Shown here piece after piece: positions 10,417-20,736 of a stretch of DNA of 64,000 nucleotides (its first letter is position 1; every line of letters starts with the position of its first letter). Position numbers and translations under genes: made by a program. This stretch comes from Flabesymbios commensalis (taxonomy: Eukaryota; Annelida; Polychaeta; Terebellida; Flabelligeridae). The notes beneath the pieces are model-generated. The model did no database searches. It was not told the DNA's origin and was given only the letters and a program-made list of their open reading frames with translations. The DNA lies in NCBI GenBank assembly GCA_964017125.1, contig OZ024908.1, positions 65,325,993 through 65,389,992 of the forward strand. Direction: 5' to 3'.

Positions 10417-11316
10417 TATACCTCATTATAAAACTCAATGCAATTTCCGCAATCTGAAAGCAATTCAAGTTTTCATGTCTAACAATTTCTAAAAATATAT
10501 TAGCTTGCGCGATCTTTCATTTTGACATGATTAGTATTAGTACTTTGCTGAAATGTTATTCTATTTTGGTAATAACCATGAAAACTGTTTGGAGGATAAC
10601 TGGTATGGGAGTTTCGTATTTCTGGCTACTTAGTCTGCGTGATGCATAAATAGACTCCAGTTTGGCTTTTGACAAAACAATAATAATTATTTGTCTGTAA
10701 GTAATTTAAATATAAATTAAATTCCCATCTGCAATCACCCTTTATTACATTAATCAAGTCGGCCAGTAAAGTTATGGTTTGGCGGTTTGTGTTTGCCTAT
10801 TTGTCAGTAAGCGGGATTACTCAACAACTAATGAACGGATTTGGATGGCATTTCCACCAGAGGTGTGTCCCAGGTCAAGTACAAATCCATTACATTATTG
10901 GGATGATCCGTGCTCCGGGTCGCACGGATTTGCAATTAACTTTGACCAGAGTGTGTTTTGGGCCAAGGAAAAATCCATTAATTACTGCAGAGTTTTGCAG
11001 TCGATCTCTGACTGACTGGCTAGTTAGCTTCATTATCAACACAATACCATTTAGAGATTTATTTTCTATCATTTTGTTTACAGACTCAGATCCTGACGTC
11101 TAAGGTCGGTCCCCGAGCTGAAAGGATTAAACACAATTAAAGACTAATGAGATGTATGTCAACAACTTTTTCAAAATGTTTGCCTTCCTCTTATAATGCA
11201 GATAGTAGAGTCTCCACTATATCCATGCTCTTATTATATCAGCAAGATATTTCGCCGACTTCTACATTTATTACATTTACCTGAGACTATGTTTCATTTT
11301 TAAAAAGTACTATCCC
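10417..11316. other. Spacer with a B-end fragment
   Basis: About 11085-11127 holds the hairpin-side end of a B element (GACGTCTAAGGTCGGTCCCC, CTGAAAGGATTAA). About 10790-10960 (ATTACTCAACAACTAATGAACGGATTTGG region) looks like part of a dispersed repeat by its wording, but no second copy is in the window. Confidence 0.4.
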
Positions 11317-11320
11317 TAAC

Positions 11321-11542
11321 CCTTTAACAGCCGGGTGTTCATTTTTTATTAGCACATTAAATACCACAGTTTATATAATGGTAAAGATAAAATGTGACGT
11401 CAACCAGCAAGATTTGAAAAAAGTTGACTCCCATTTGGTCAAATCTGAATAATTTTCACTCACTTGAAGTTGTGGATCGCGTCAGCGAGACACAACTTCA
11501 AGTGGGTAAAAAATAGAATTGAATAATTAGGCGGTTAAAGGG
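11321..11542 (+). mobile_element. TTAA MITE, family A
   Basis: Left TTAA decayed to CTAA (11317-11320), right TTAA intact (11543-11546). Termini CCCTTTAACAGCC / GGCGGTTAAAGGG. The AT motif near the left end is lost; the hairpin at about 11454-11508 is intact. Confidence 0.85.
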
Positions 11543-11546
11543 TTAA

Positions 11547-12380
11547 CGTCGTTTTACTACATCACTGTACATACTCCAGTGCCATAATTATGCATTTGTA
11601 TATATCTTTAGGTTTCTACGCTTTCCAGAGTGTCGTTTTTGCTGTCATATATGATTTGTGGATCATACATAGTAGCTATTTCATCTCTGGTTTTGTGTGG
11701 GAAACAAAATGATAGACCCCCTAAGCTCACATATATTGTTCAAGTAGTAATCAATTTTTACTATGACAATGCCTTTTAACATGATTTTAACACTGAATGT
11801 AACACCATGTAAATTATCGTGTGATTTTAGCAAATTAACCATATTGTATATACATGTACATATATTCTATCATTTTTATGACAAATAAGTCAGTAATGAC
11901 TTTTCTTTATGTCAATAATTATCTATCTATCTATCTTCATTAACACTTCTACTACGGTACCAGCGCCGATGTATATTATCGTCATGATCATAGAGCTGAA
12001 TGCACAGCATCGCCACCAGGTCGGGCTACTGAGTCTCTTATCTATGTCTTGTACTGATTACTTCTCAAGTATCCTTTCTCATTTGCAGTAAATGTATCTG
12101 TGATATTTGGTGAACTAAATTCGTTATTTTGTCTGATTTCTCTTTGGAAATTCATGCTGATTTGTATATGCCATATTGTATCTTGATCAGTGTAGCTGGT
12201 ACATATTGATTTTAATCACTAAAGAGTGACATAATAACGCCTAAACATAAATATAATGTGACTTAATGTGGCTTTGCGTAGGAAAACACATAGAAGGTGA
12301 TATAGCCGCTGTGCAAAATGGTCTGATATGTAATATTCAAGTATAAATACTACCTGTGACACGTTAGAGATAGAAAGAGT
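11547..12380. other. AT-rich spacer
   Basis: A short (ATCT)n run lies at about 11919-11935. No gene recognised. Confidence 0.5.
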
Positions 12381-12394
12381 TTGGAAAAACATGC

Positions 12395-12760
12395 CCTATC
12401 AAGTGGCCTTGACTGCAGGGCCTACCACAGCAGATACCGCGAAAAACACAATGCTATTTTCATGCCGTACCAACGTCTCCGACTCTGAACCACCATGAAA
12501 ACAGCATTGTTTGGGCATCTCGTGTTTTCTCGGTAGGTTCACGTCATATAGGGCAGAGTCCCGTGGACCAGGTGTGTTTGTTTACATACAGGGTTAATTT
12601 ACTTTTCGCACCTGATATCTCCGGATGTGGCTGTACATCCCCCAGTAAACAAACATACGTGGCCCGGTGCTGCTTAATCGTTGGCCCACCATCGAAGACG
12701 CTGGGCCGGCGGTAAAGCAACGTCGCGTCCAAATCTCGTGTTTTCCGGTACACATGTCAC
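12395..12760. mobile_element. Two diverged G-type fold-backs
   Basis: About 12425-12545 has arms AACACAATGCTATTTTCATG / CATGAAAACAGCATTG. About 12645-12755 has AAACAAACATACGTGGCCC ... GTTGGCCCACCATCGAAGACGCTGGGCC, a GNA-type apex as in 18573-18681. Confidence 0.55.
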
Positions 12761-12867
12761 GTGATACAAAATGGCGGCCACAGGTAACGGTAAGCAGGAT
12801 CCCTGATTAAAAGACAACCCACAAGCTCCGGTCACTGCCAGGGGCTGTTATCTGAGAACCGGCTACA

Positions 12868-12952
12868 TACCACTCGGCACACGGCGTTGATGCGACGTTG
12901 AATCAACGTCATTGACGTTGATTCAACGTCGCAACAACATCGTGTGCCCAGT
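12868..12952. mobile_element. R hairpin
   Basis: Palindrome with outer arms CACTCGGCACACGGCGTTG / CAACATCGTGTGCCCAGTG and inner GACGTTGAATCAACGTC arms. Half a copy is at about 27715-27765. Confidence 0.8.
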
Positions 12953-13415
12953 GAGATATGCCGGTCCACTGACGCGACTCGGATAACGAGGTATCTCACA
13001 ACGTTATCCTTGATGGCGCGGGATAGCCAGGGATTGTTTTTCCACACCAGCCCACCCGTCCCCTATCTCCACCCGATAGGCTTCTTCTAACTTCACAACT
13101 GACACTATAAAGACGGTAATTTGATTACCACTGCCTTGCACCTTTGCAATATCCTGGTTCGTATTGTATCACACTAAATTATTGGAATATTAAAGGCAAT
13201 ATTTAAAGCACTGCTGGGCCTTTTATACCAGAAGGGAAAACAGTCAGTCGAAGTGGAATGAACGAGTGATAACTGTGATAACTGGGCTGCTATTCAGATG
13301 CCTATTCCTTCCAAGAAATGCAATATTTTCTGATAATGTTATATGTCAGTATGTGCACCACTGTAAACATATCGCGGCGAAATAAAGTTCTAGTTTAGAA
13401 TGTCATCAGTCCACA
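12953..13415. other. Spacer without recognised gene
   Basis: Nothing recognised. Confidence 0.5.
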
Positions 13416-13482
13416 GTATACTGCTCTTCAAAGCCAAAAGGCAGTATCTGCTTACTTTACAAGTAAGCAGATACTGTGTTTA
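13416..13482. mobile_element. H hairpin (well preserved)
   Basis: AGCCAAAAGGCAGTATCTGC then CTTACTT-TAC-AAGTAAG and the mirrored arm. The family consensus reconstructed by eye is a palindrome of about 80 bp with GCAAAGCCAAAAGGCAG outer arms. No open frame, no TTAA; mobility mechanism unknown. Confidence 0.8.
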
Positions 13483-13694
13483 TAGTACATACCTCCCTCC
13501 CACCCACGAGGCATAGCCTACACTCCCTGATATAATACATATATACATATACTAGTTAAATTCTGCTCAGCTTCACAGGCCACAAATATAGAAATTCGCA
13601 ATATTATTTTGTGTGTGCTATTTTTTCTTTGATAAACAATGAATTTGACAAAACGACCGAGAAGAGAAACGAAAACGCTGTATTGAGAAATTTC

Positions 13695-14062
13695 AACATT
13701 GATTCAACATCTTGTGTCTGCTGGGAAGGAAATTATTTAGGTTCCGTGCTGTAGCTTATGCCAGTAAACACGACGCATTCAAACAAACACTAGACGTTGA
13801 GCCAGTGTTGGTCCACTGTCTGTGACGCTGGCCCCGCATTAAGCCAACACTGGCTAAACGTTATTGATAAGATGTTGGATTAATGTCGGACCACCGTCTA
13901 CAACGTTTGCCCAACATTACCCAAGCATAGATACAATGTTTTGTCCTGCTGCTGCCACCAAGGCACACGATACATGGATCTGATTTTGGATTAATGTTGG
14001 CCGAGCGTCTGCGACTCTGGGCCAATATTAAACGCGCATGTGTTGTGTTTAATGGATTACCA
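13695..14062. mobile_element. Cluster of G-type fold-backs
   Basis: Includes a copy at about 13795-13865 (GAGCCAGTGTTGGTCCACTG around GTCTGTGAC) and others at about 13870-13945 and 13985-14060, each with GGCCNACATT-like arms. Their overlapping open frames are not genes. Confidence 0.6.
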
Positions 14063-14300
14063 GCTCCACCTCAGGGATTTGGTGGTTTTTATTGTCCATG
14101 TGAATCTGAATGGATACCCCCTCAACCCCCCAGTTACCTTTTCCAGGATACAGATGCCAGGGAAGAAAAACAGGCAGCCTTTGGCTTTAACAAACGACAG
14201 GAAAGATAGTCCGAGCGGGCCTTATTTATCTTCTGGCAAAGAAAATACATGTAGGGACTGTCAGTCCAACGACAGCAGATCCAAGACGTTGTCTCGGTGT
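14063..14300. other. Spacer without recognised gene
   Basis: Open frames of 71-101 codons overlap here, but they begin within a G fold-back and show no domain or splice signals. Confidence 0.4.
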
Positions 14301-14372
14301 CGGCTTAATGCTGGACCAGAGTCTCAGACGGTGGGCCAGTATTAATTCGCTTTGAGTGTGTTGTTTGCTGCT
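14301..14372. mobile_element. G-type half element
   Basis: GGCTTAATGCTGGACCAGAG ... GGTGGGCCAGTATTAA, then TGTGTTGTTTGCTG outer end. Confidence 0.6.
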
Positions 14373-14518
14373 CAGTCACTAGAAAATGACAAAGTATCCA
14401 CCCTGTGATAAAAACACTGTAGCCTGCTGGCTTCGACTAACGCAATAGCGACACAAAGGCAACGTGGGTCAATGAGCAATCCATGTGCTCAGTATGTTAT
14501 GTACTGTACTGGTTAACC

Positions 14519-14690
14519 CTTACAGCGCAGGGATCGACTTTAGACGTCAGAATCTGACGTCAGATTCTGACGTCTAAAGTCTATCCCCGCACTGTAAGAG
14601 TAATAGTATTTCCAATGGCCGTAGGGTAGACACATAGCATACATAGGTATTCAGATGAATCAGAAAGAGCTAACTAAGACATTATTAGGC
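14519..14690 (-). mobile_element. TTAA MITE, family B, hairpin half
   Basis: TTAA then CCCTTACAGCGCAGGGATC. The palindrome has arms CGACTTTAGACGTCAGAATC with the centre shortened, then CCCCGCACTGTAAGAG. The body continues to AGAAAGAGCTAACTAAGACA, where it meets the S repeat. Confidence 0.8.
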
Positions 14691-14699
14691 CCGACCGGA

Positions 14700-15030
14700 G
14701 GCCAGGAGCTTATTAAGTTTATTGCGCCTGAGTTTGTGTTCTTTTGGGGGGAAAAAGGTGTACTGTGTGTGGGAAACGATTTACATTTTTGTAAGACAGT
14801 CGTCATGAACATGTCAAATATATCTTTTGAGGTCGCTAGATAAAGTACTTATGTGTTTAAAAAGTGTTCAGAAAAAAAATATATTGACGATTAAAGTCCG
14901 TGATCAGAGCTTAAAAAAATTTGGTTGGAATAATGTTGGCCCAGCGTCGCAAACGGTGGCCCAGCTTTACGTCAGCATCGGACCAATGTATCGTGTTATC
15001 GGGGTTGTGGCCTTTCTGGCGACACGGGAT
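14700..15030 (+). repeat. S dispersed repeat, copy 1
   Basis: Matches 44996-45318 in the same orientation (TTATTAAGTTTATTGCGCCTGAGTTTGTGT...AAGTGTTCAGA...TTGGAATAATGTTGGCC). Both end in a G-type hairpin (GGCCCAGCGTCGCA / GGTGGCCCAGC). Class unknown. Confidence 0.7.
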
Positions 15031-15094
15031 AAAAGTGTCATCTACACATAGCAATGCCTCAGTCTCAGTAAATACGGGACAATCACCCGATGCT

Positions 15095-15233
15095 GTTTCA
15101 ATGTTGGGCCTGCGTCGAAGAATGTGTGTCCACATGGAAACACCATTTGGCCGGCCACCATCGTAGACAATTGACCGGCATTGAACCAGCAATAGTATGC
15201 GACGCTGGCCCAGCATTGAACGGAATATTAAGC
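15095..15233. mobile_element. G-type fold-back fragments
   Basis: ATGTTGGGCCTGCGTCGAAG at about 15100 and GCGACGCTGGCCCAGCATTG at about 15200; part of a run of G pieces leading up to the SINE. Confidence 0.6.
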
Positions 15234-15247
15234 TTAATTGTTGGCTA

Positions 15248-15562
15248 GGGCGGGGGCCCTAGGGTAGTGGTTAGCACCGCTGCCTTTCACGCCAGAGACC
15301 GGGGTTCGGTTCCCGGTCTCGGCGGTTTGAAAGAATCAAAAATGTTTCTTCCCCATCCACGTGTGAAAGTCAGCATTGTGGGGAGCCTGCGTGATCGAGA
15401 GGTAGCGTGCTCGGCCTCAGACCGCCAGGGCTCGAATTTCGAATCCTGTGTCTGGAGGACTGTGTCATCTCAATCATCTCACCAGCCTCAGGAGGTTTTC
15501 CTGGCCCAGTTTAGCCTATATGTGCACAAAGGTGGCCTAGGGCCCAATTCATTTCATTTCAT
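15248..15562 (+). mobile_element. Two-headed tRNA SINE, full length
   Basis: 14-bp target duplication TTAATTGTTGGCTA at 15234-15247 and 15563-15576, identical, so a young insertion. Head 1 A box GTAGTGGTTAGCACCG, B box GGTTCGGTTCCC; second domain GAGAGGTAGCGTGCTCGG; tail TTCATTTCATTTCATT. Same structure as 1925-2237. Confidence 0.93.
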
Positions 15563-15774
15563 TTAATTGTTGGCTATTGCACGCAAACAGACAAAACCCT
15601 GGTCTAAGACATTGTTATTCATCAGATCCACTATCCTTCTCTCTGATTGGTTGCACTGTAAAATGTGTTCTGTAGACGTATTCATGAATCTGACATGGTT
15701 TTGTATCTGGCCAATAAGGCACAACCTGACAAAAATGGTGTCCTTGACATTCTAAACCACATGGTCAATGTTGA

Positions 15775-16110
15775 TTTTATGTTGGGCCAGCGTCGTAGAC
15801 AATTGACATACATCAATCAAGCATTGTAAATCCTACAGCGTAAACAGGATAGGTCTACACCGGCCCAATGTTTTTTAATGTTGGGCCTGCGTTGCAAACG
15901 ATGGACCAGCGCTGGGTTCATGTTAATACACAATCTGAGATGCTGTCCCAACATTAAGCAAAGAGTGGTTGTTAACAGCACTTTGGGCATGCTGTTGTTG
16001 GTATCTTGGTCTTACACAAAAGCAAGTCTACAACAACACAAGTAAAAGACGCACATCCAATGTTGCTATTATGCTGGGCCGTCATTGTATAGGATGGACC
16101 AACTATAATA
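15775..16110. mobile_element. G-type fold-back cluster
   Basis: Pieces at about 15780 (TGTTGGGCCAGCGTCGTAGAC), 15870-15960 (TTAATGTTGGGCCTGCGTTG ... GCTGTCCCAACATTAA) and 16060-16100 (TATTATGCTGGGCCGTC). Confidence 0.55.
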
Positions 16111-16317
16111 CAACACAGGTTGATCGTATGTACTGGACATAATAATACTAGGCATATAATGCCAACCATATAGCCCAGTATAGGGGAGACACAATTATAT
16201 AAACTTGTCTCTCATAGGTGCAAGGTATCATCGAACTTGACATAGTTTCATGGTCAGGTGTGGGTCACGGTACACCAGAGTTTTGTGTATTAGAAGAGAT
16301 GCTCACAGCAGTGTAGC

Positions 16318-16349
16318 AGGGCCACCTAGCTGTGCTAGTGTGGCCCTGA
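16318..16349. repeat. Short isolated hairpin
   Basis: GGGCCACCTAG-CTGTG-CTAGTGTGGCCC; no second copy was seen in the window. Confidence 0.5.
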
Positions 16350-16384
16350 GAAGGAGGCTGGGTCTAAGAGTTCGGGAACTCCTG

Positions 16385-16470
16385 TTCAAGTTTTTATAAT
16401 AGTTTAAAATTGAAGAAAACCTTTGGTCTCCATGGTATAAACAAAAAAATATTCAGCGCTTTAATGGTTA
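16385..16470 (-). mobile_element. Family B right-end fragment
   Basis: AAACCTTTGGTCTCCATGG ... TATTCAGCGCTTTAATGGTTAA, matching the hairpin-distal end of B. Confidence 0.65.
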
Positions 16471-16929
16471 ATACAGTATTGTATGGGGATATTTTCCTTC
16501 AAATACATATAACACATTGTTATCTGCTTATATTATGATCTGCAATGCCTGCTGGCCGTGTTTATCATTTGTTATCGGCTGTAAATCGCCGGGTGAAGGA
16601 GGTCGGGTATACGTGAAGGCTTGTCCAGGAAAGGTGGTATGGCCTTACATATCAATATCACCAAGCTGTGTGAATATGTGAAGAAACTACCCTTAGAATA
16701 GTTCTAGTGATATATATTATCTTGACAAACTACATGTTGTAGCTAAATCAGAAAACAACTGCCTATATGATTTTTATATGATTCCTTGAGCACAGGTTGA
16801 AGACCAACCCTCATGCGCATCATTGTGACCCACGAAAGCCACAATTACCACACACCGAGGAACGTTGAATCCCCAATATCGTAGGATTTCACACACTGCT
16901 GAGCGTGCTGCTCATTTTGGGCATTATGC
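16471..16929. other. Spacer without recognised gene
   Basis: Nothing recognised. Confidence 0.5.
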
Positions 16930-17014
16930 ATCTTCCCCACAGCAAGGCTTGGCATCTCGAGGTCGCAGACTCGGTCTGCGACTTCGAGATGCCGAGCCTT
17001 GCTATGGGGAAGAT
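16930..17014. repeat. N hairpin, 85-bp near-perfect palindrome, single copy
   Basis: Arms ATCTTCCCCACAGCAAGGCT and mirror, then GGCATCTCGAGGTCGCAGAC; apex GCAGAC-TCG-GTCTGC. Only two or three mismatches, no relative in the window, GC-richer than its surroundings. Confidence 0.85.
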
Positions 17015-17154
17015 GGAGTCATGGGACGACCGTCTGCAAGCATCCTACAGAAGGGTGGTATAATATAGAAGAGATTCACTCAGATCTTGTGATAGGTCGA
17101 CCATTCAAAGGCATAAGATCTGGGTCCACATGGTGATTCGCTTTAAGTGTTTAA

Positions 17155-17351
17155 AGGTTATATAGCACCCCTTATATAGTATGAATAAATTTGTGACAAA
17201 TAAATCAAAGTTGCCACAAGATGGGGCACAAGTGTTTCCTTATATGGGGTGATTGGCTATCATGTGACCCTCTCAGAGGGTCACATGATAGCCAATCACC
17301 CCCATATAAGGACATAATTATTCATACCATATAAGGGGTGATATATCACCT
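17155..17351. mobile_element. L element, TTAA-flanked palindrome
   Basis: TTAA at 17151-17154 and 17352-17355; termini AGGTTATATAGCACCCCTTA / TAAGGGGTGATATATCACCT; long central palindrome GGTGATTGGCTATCATGTGA ... with apex CCCTC-TCA-GAGGG. Second copy at 62324-62499. The TTAA target is shared with A-F but the termini are unrelated; Kolobok-like or piggyBac-like origin cannot be decided. Confidence 0.85.
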
Positions 17352-17355
17352 TTAA

Positions 17356-18175
17356 GGATACGGGTCTGTGTCCTATCGCGCGACCCAACACGGGATATCA
17401 GCGAGCATATTCATTGTTCGAATATCTGTATATAATCACCCAGTTAATCCACTAACCCCTATAACGATGAAATATGTTTGTATCAGCCATGGAGACCAAA
17501 GGGTTGATCTATTTGAAATTATCATAATAGTCGCATTTTTTTCTTTTTGCTTTGTCATGCGTCTACGACCATTGTAAATTTGTAATAAATTATTCTTTCA
17601 GTGCAGGGAACAGTCGGGGAACCGTCTTTAGAAATCAGAATCGGACAGGTAGGACCATATCCCCTATTGTATGTAAGTATGAGCCATATATTGTATATTT
17701 ATATTTCATTGACATAACTATTTACATACATTGATAGGCCTATATCTTCTATTTCATCAAGAAATACTCAATTTATTACAAATAACGTGAGTCAACATAA
17801 ATTCTCATTTTTGCCCGGTTTAGACACATGTTAGATGAAATAAGCAAGATTGACCAATTCTTCCCACGCCATGCCGTATACGATCTACCCTGTCTGCTTG
17901 TCCGAAATTTATTATAGATGCTGATAAGGGCAACTTCGTGTTTAAACTGTTTTTTAATTCTTATTTAATGTTATGTAAAGCTAAACTAGTTTCTAGTAAA
18001 CATTTTTTTATTATGTGAGCTTGAAGCTGACATAGATGACATGATTTTACATAATATTTGATACGAATTCCACAAAATATGGGGTATAAACACATGGGCT
18101 TCAGTTGAAGGTAATGTATGACATGACTGAATAATTTATGTATCCCACCATCCTGACAGCGCCCGGCGCACACTG
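17356..18175. other. AT-rich spacer with a B fragment
   Basis: About 17598-17650 (TTTCAGTGCAGGGAACAG, GGGGAACCGTCTTTAGA) is a degenerate B end. Nothing else is recognised. Confidence 0.45.
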
Positions 18176-18424
18176 TTAAAACACACCACTACATTATTTT
18201 CTTTGTCCGACCACTACATTCTAAGCCGGGAATGGAGATTTATTTTTGATCAAGTACAGACCAATTATCATGGTAGTCCTTTTGTGCTATAATCAGTCAG
18301 GTGTGACCGAGCTTTTGATTATGAGGGATCCTCATCATGGTGTGATGTGTTTTAAGTCGGTTAAAACCCTCGGAGCTCTACATTCCTAGCTGTAGCTCCT
18401 CGGGATTTATCCCATACTTATTAC
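18176..18424. mobile_element. K repeat copy 2 (SINE-free)
   Basis: Matches 1874-2495. It has no SINE, so it shows the pre-insertion site (TCTAAGCCGGGAA near 18220), and it lacks most of the palindrome: only CTCTACATTCCTAGCTGT and AGCTCCTCGGG remain. Confidence 0.7.
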
Positions 18425-18568
18425 TCTGACAAAAGGCAGTATCTGTAAAGTAAGCAGATACTGGCTTTGCTGAACAAAGACCTAGATGTATGATATATTC
18501 CACAGGCAAGTGGCAGTAACTGTTTACGTTTGAAGTAAGCAGTTAGTGCTGTTTGACTTTTCACGCCA
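18425..18568. mobile_element. Two H hairpins in tandem
   Basis: 18427-18475: AAAAGGCAGTATCTG / AAGTAAGCAGATACTGGC. 18495-18568: GGCAAGTGGCAGTAACTG / GAAGTAAGCAGTTAG then a CTTTTCACGCCAGTAT end. Confidence 0.7.
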
Positions 18569-18572
18569 GTAT

Positions 18573-18681
18573 CCCAGCAAACACAACACATTGAAACAAT
18601 GTTGGTTTAATGTTGGGCCAGCGTCGAAGACGGTGGCCCAACATTAAATCAACATTGGTTCAATGTGTCGTGTTTGCTGGG
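18573..18681. mobile_element. G fold-back element, complete (type copy, 109 bp)
   Basis: Both ends are CCCAGCAAACACAACACATT and its inverse with few mismatches along the full arm; the inner arms are TTAATGTTGGGCCA and the apex is CGTC-GAA-GACG. Flanked by AT on both sides, perhaps a 2-bp duplication. No coding capacity. Arms contain TTTAA sites that other elements use as insertion targets (see 35191-36326). Confidence 0.9.
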
Positions 18682-18903
18682 ATGGTTCTATTCAGAAGAT
18701 TTGGTTCTATTAATCATGATGTAAGCATGGCCATAGAGTTTCATATAAGTGAGATTCAAAAATATTGATTGGTAGCGTGATGACTTTGAAGATTTGTTTG
18801 AACACATTGAAAAGAAGATCAAAGGTCGATTGATTAAGCCGCACAAACAGATAAATAGGTCGCATGGAGACAGAGTTAAAAAAAAAACAATTGTAGCTTT
18901 TAA

Positions 18904-19143
18904 TCCTTCAACCGCCAATCCCGAATATATTCGTGTTTTTCATTTGTTTATTAACTCATTAAATACTAGCTTTTTAACACGTTAAAGATAAAACGTGACA
19001 CCAATCAGCAAGGTATCAAAATCGTAGCCCTCCATTTTGTCAAATCTTAATATTTTACACTCACTTAAAGTTGTGAATCGCGTCAGCGAGACACAACTTC
19101 AAGTGGGTTAAAATTCCAATTAAGTGATTTGGCGGTCAAATAG
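18904..19143 (+). mobile_element. TTAA MITE, family A, aged
   Basis: Left TTAA 18900-18903, terminus TCCTTCAACCGCC; right terminus GGCGGTCAAATAG with the TTAA decayed. Hairpin at about 19051-19110. Confidence 0.78.
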
Positions 19144-19324
19144 CTAATGACGTCTATTATTTACGTGAAATGTCGTCGTTAGGTCTGGCATATTAATAGA
19201 TGACACAAAAGAGGTTGACTGCGAGGGGGCGGCATATAAGACCAAAAAGATATTAAAATAAACCATATCTTGCACTGATTGAAACTGTTTCATAATAATT
19301 GTCTCATGCAATGGATGTTGGTGG

Positions 19325-19535
19325 TGAGTCATCTCACCCACTTGGTGTTGTGTCTCGCTACCGCGACCAACAACTTCAAGTGGGTGACAATTACTCGCAT
19401 TTGTTTAATTTTAGACCAAGTATTTGCGGATCTTGATGTTTAAACCAACTCATTTCATTCCCAATAACAGTGATTTAATCGGCTAATGAGCGGAACTAAA
19501 AACGATTATTGTCGTGGGTATCGCTTAAAATGATT
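19325..19535 (-). mobile_element. Family F copy, left terminus lost
   Basis: The hairpin ACCCACTTGGTGTTGTG...CAACTTCAAGTGGGT at about 19335-19388 (loop GGTA on the minus strand) is followed by F-type body (CCCAATAACAGTGATTTAATC) and an end ATCGCTTAAAATG. Confidence 0.65.
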
Positions 19536-19633
19536 TACGGGGTGATTCTATGCAGATATTAGAACCATATGTACGCTAATATCTCATTTCGCTTCCATTA
19601 ACAAAGATTTAATCAGCGAATAAGACGAGTTAA

Positions 19634-19874
19634 ACCTTTTAGCGCGGGGATCGGCTTTATACGGCAGAATCTGACGTCTGTAGACGTCAGATTATGACGT
19701 ATAAAGACGATCCCCGCGCTGAAAGAACTAAGATATTCCTACTGACCGTAGATTCATAAAATAGTTCATCAAAGCGGGGAGAGCTAACTAAGTCATTTTA
19801 TGATGATTGAAAAATTGAAAAAAAGAACCTTAGGTCTCCATGCTTTATACAATAATAATTCAGCGTTGTAAGGG
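19634..19874 (-). mobile_element. TTAA MITE, family B, full length
   Basis: Left TTAA 19630-19633, right decayed to ATAA. Termini ACCTTTTAGCGCGGGG / CAGCGTTGTAAGGG, 241 bp. The palindrome at about 19640-19725 uses GACGTC/GACGTA repeats with apex GTC-TGTA-GAC. Body: AAAGAGCTAACTAAG ... GGTCTCCATG, as in all B copies. Confidence 0.85.
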
Positions 19875-19889
19875 ATAAAACGTGACTAG

Positions 19890-20736
19890 CGATGAAAGGG
19901 TCAAATCAGCCTTCATTAGATGCGCTAATGCTGCAATGAAACAATGAAGGATTAGCACAAAAAAATGACTGGCCGCGGTGGCTCATTTGGCTTGGCTTTA
20001 GCCTCAATCCCAGTTAGGTTGTGTAAGGGACAATCCCAATTTCAGGCATGTCGCGATATGGCCACAGTGTGCAAAAACGACGCAAAGCAATATGTTTAGG
20101 CATTCAGTACCGAGCCCAAGAGATTGCAAAACTACTGTCAAATATTTTGTAAATTATAAACTATAGACTTGACCGGTGCCAATGGCCTATGCATGTATTA
20201 TTTGCAATAAAATGTGAAACACACCAACGCGAACGGCGAAAAAATTATCAAATAGGGGCCTACATTATCTCATCATTGCTAAACCATACCATGTATGTTC
20301 TCCTCTCGTACTGAGATAGTTATCAGCTGATAACCGCGATCAAAGCTTTTTTATCGATCAGGATGGCGTGTTAGAAATAATGATCCTGGCGGTGACCACT
20401 TAGCGACAGTAATCTCCTATTTAGGCATAGCCACCTCCGATCACATCTTCTCAGAAGTTCAGCAGACCGAATAATGGAAAAACACAGAAAAATAACACAG
20501 TTCACTGGGTATGGCTAATAAAATCTGCGAAGAAACGATGTTCGAGGCAAGGACTCTCAGCGTTGAGTGGGGGTGGAGAAGTATAGTTTTCTGAAAACCT
20601 GCACTAAACGTGCTAAACGGAGATTTAAACCGAACGACACAGGCATCAGTTGCTACAAAGCGGTACTTTCTAACCATTGTGCCACGACCAGCTTCTAGCT
20701 GGAGAACACATATTTTACTTGAATAACTCGATTCAA
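19890..20736. other. Spacer, possible tRNA-like remnant
   Basis: About 19985-20010 has an A-box-like TGGCTCATTTGG, without a convincing B box. No gene recognised. Confidence 0.35.

Noticed and set aside
10774-11103. 109-codon frame as a gene
   Set aside because: Overlaps a repeat-like stretch and ends in a B-element fragment; no domain.
15267-15566. About 100-codon frame open in three SINE copies (also at 1881-2219 and 35531-35785)
   Set aside because: Lies over pol III promoter boxes and a tRNA-like domain; the copies are young and nearly identical, so the shared open frame reflects recent descent, not coding selection.
19974-20050. tRNA gene or SINE head near 19985
   Set aside because: A-box-like word only; no B box at a suitable distance and no fold seen.
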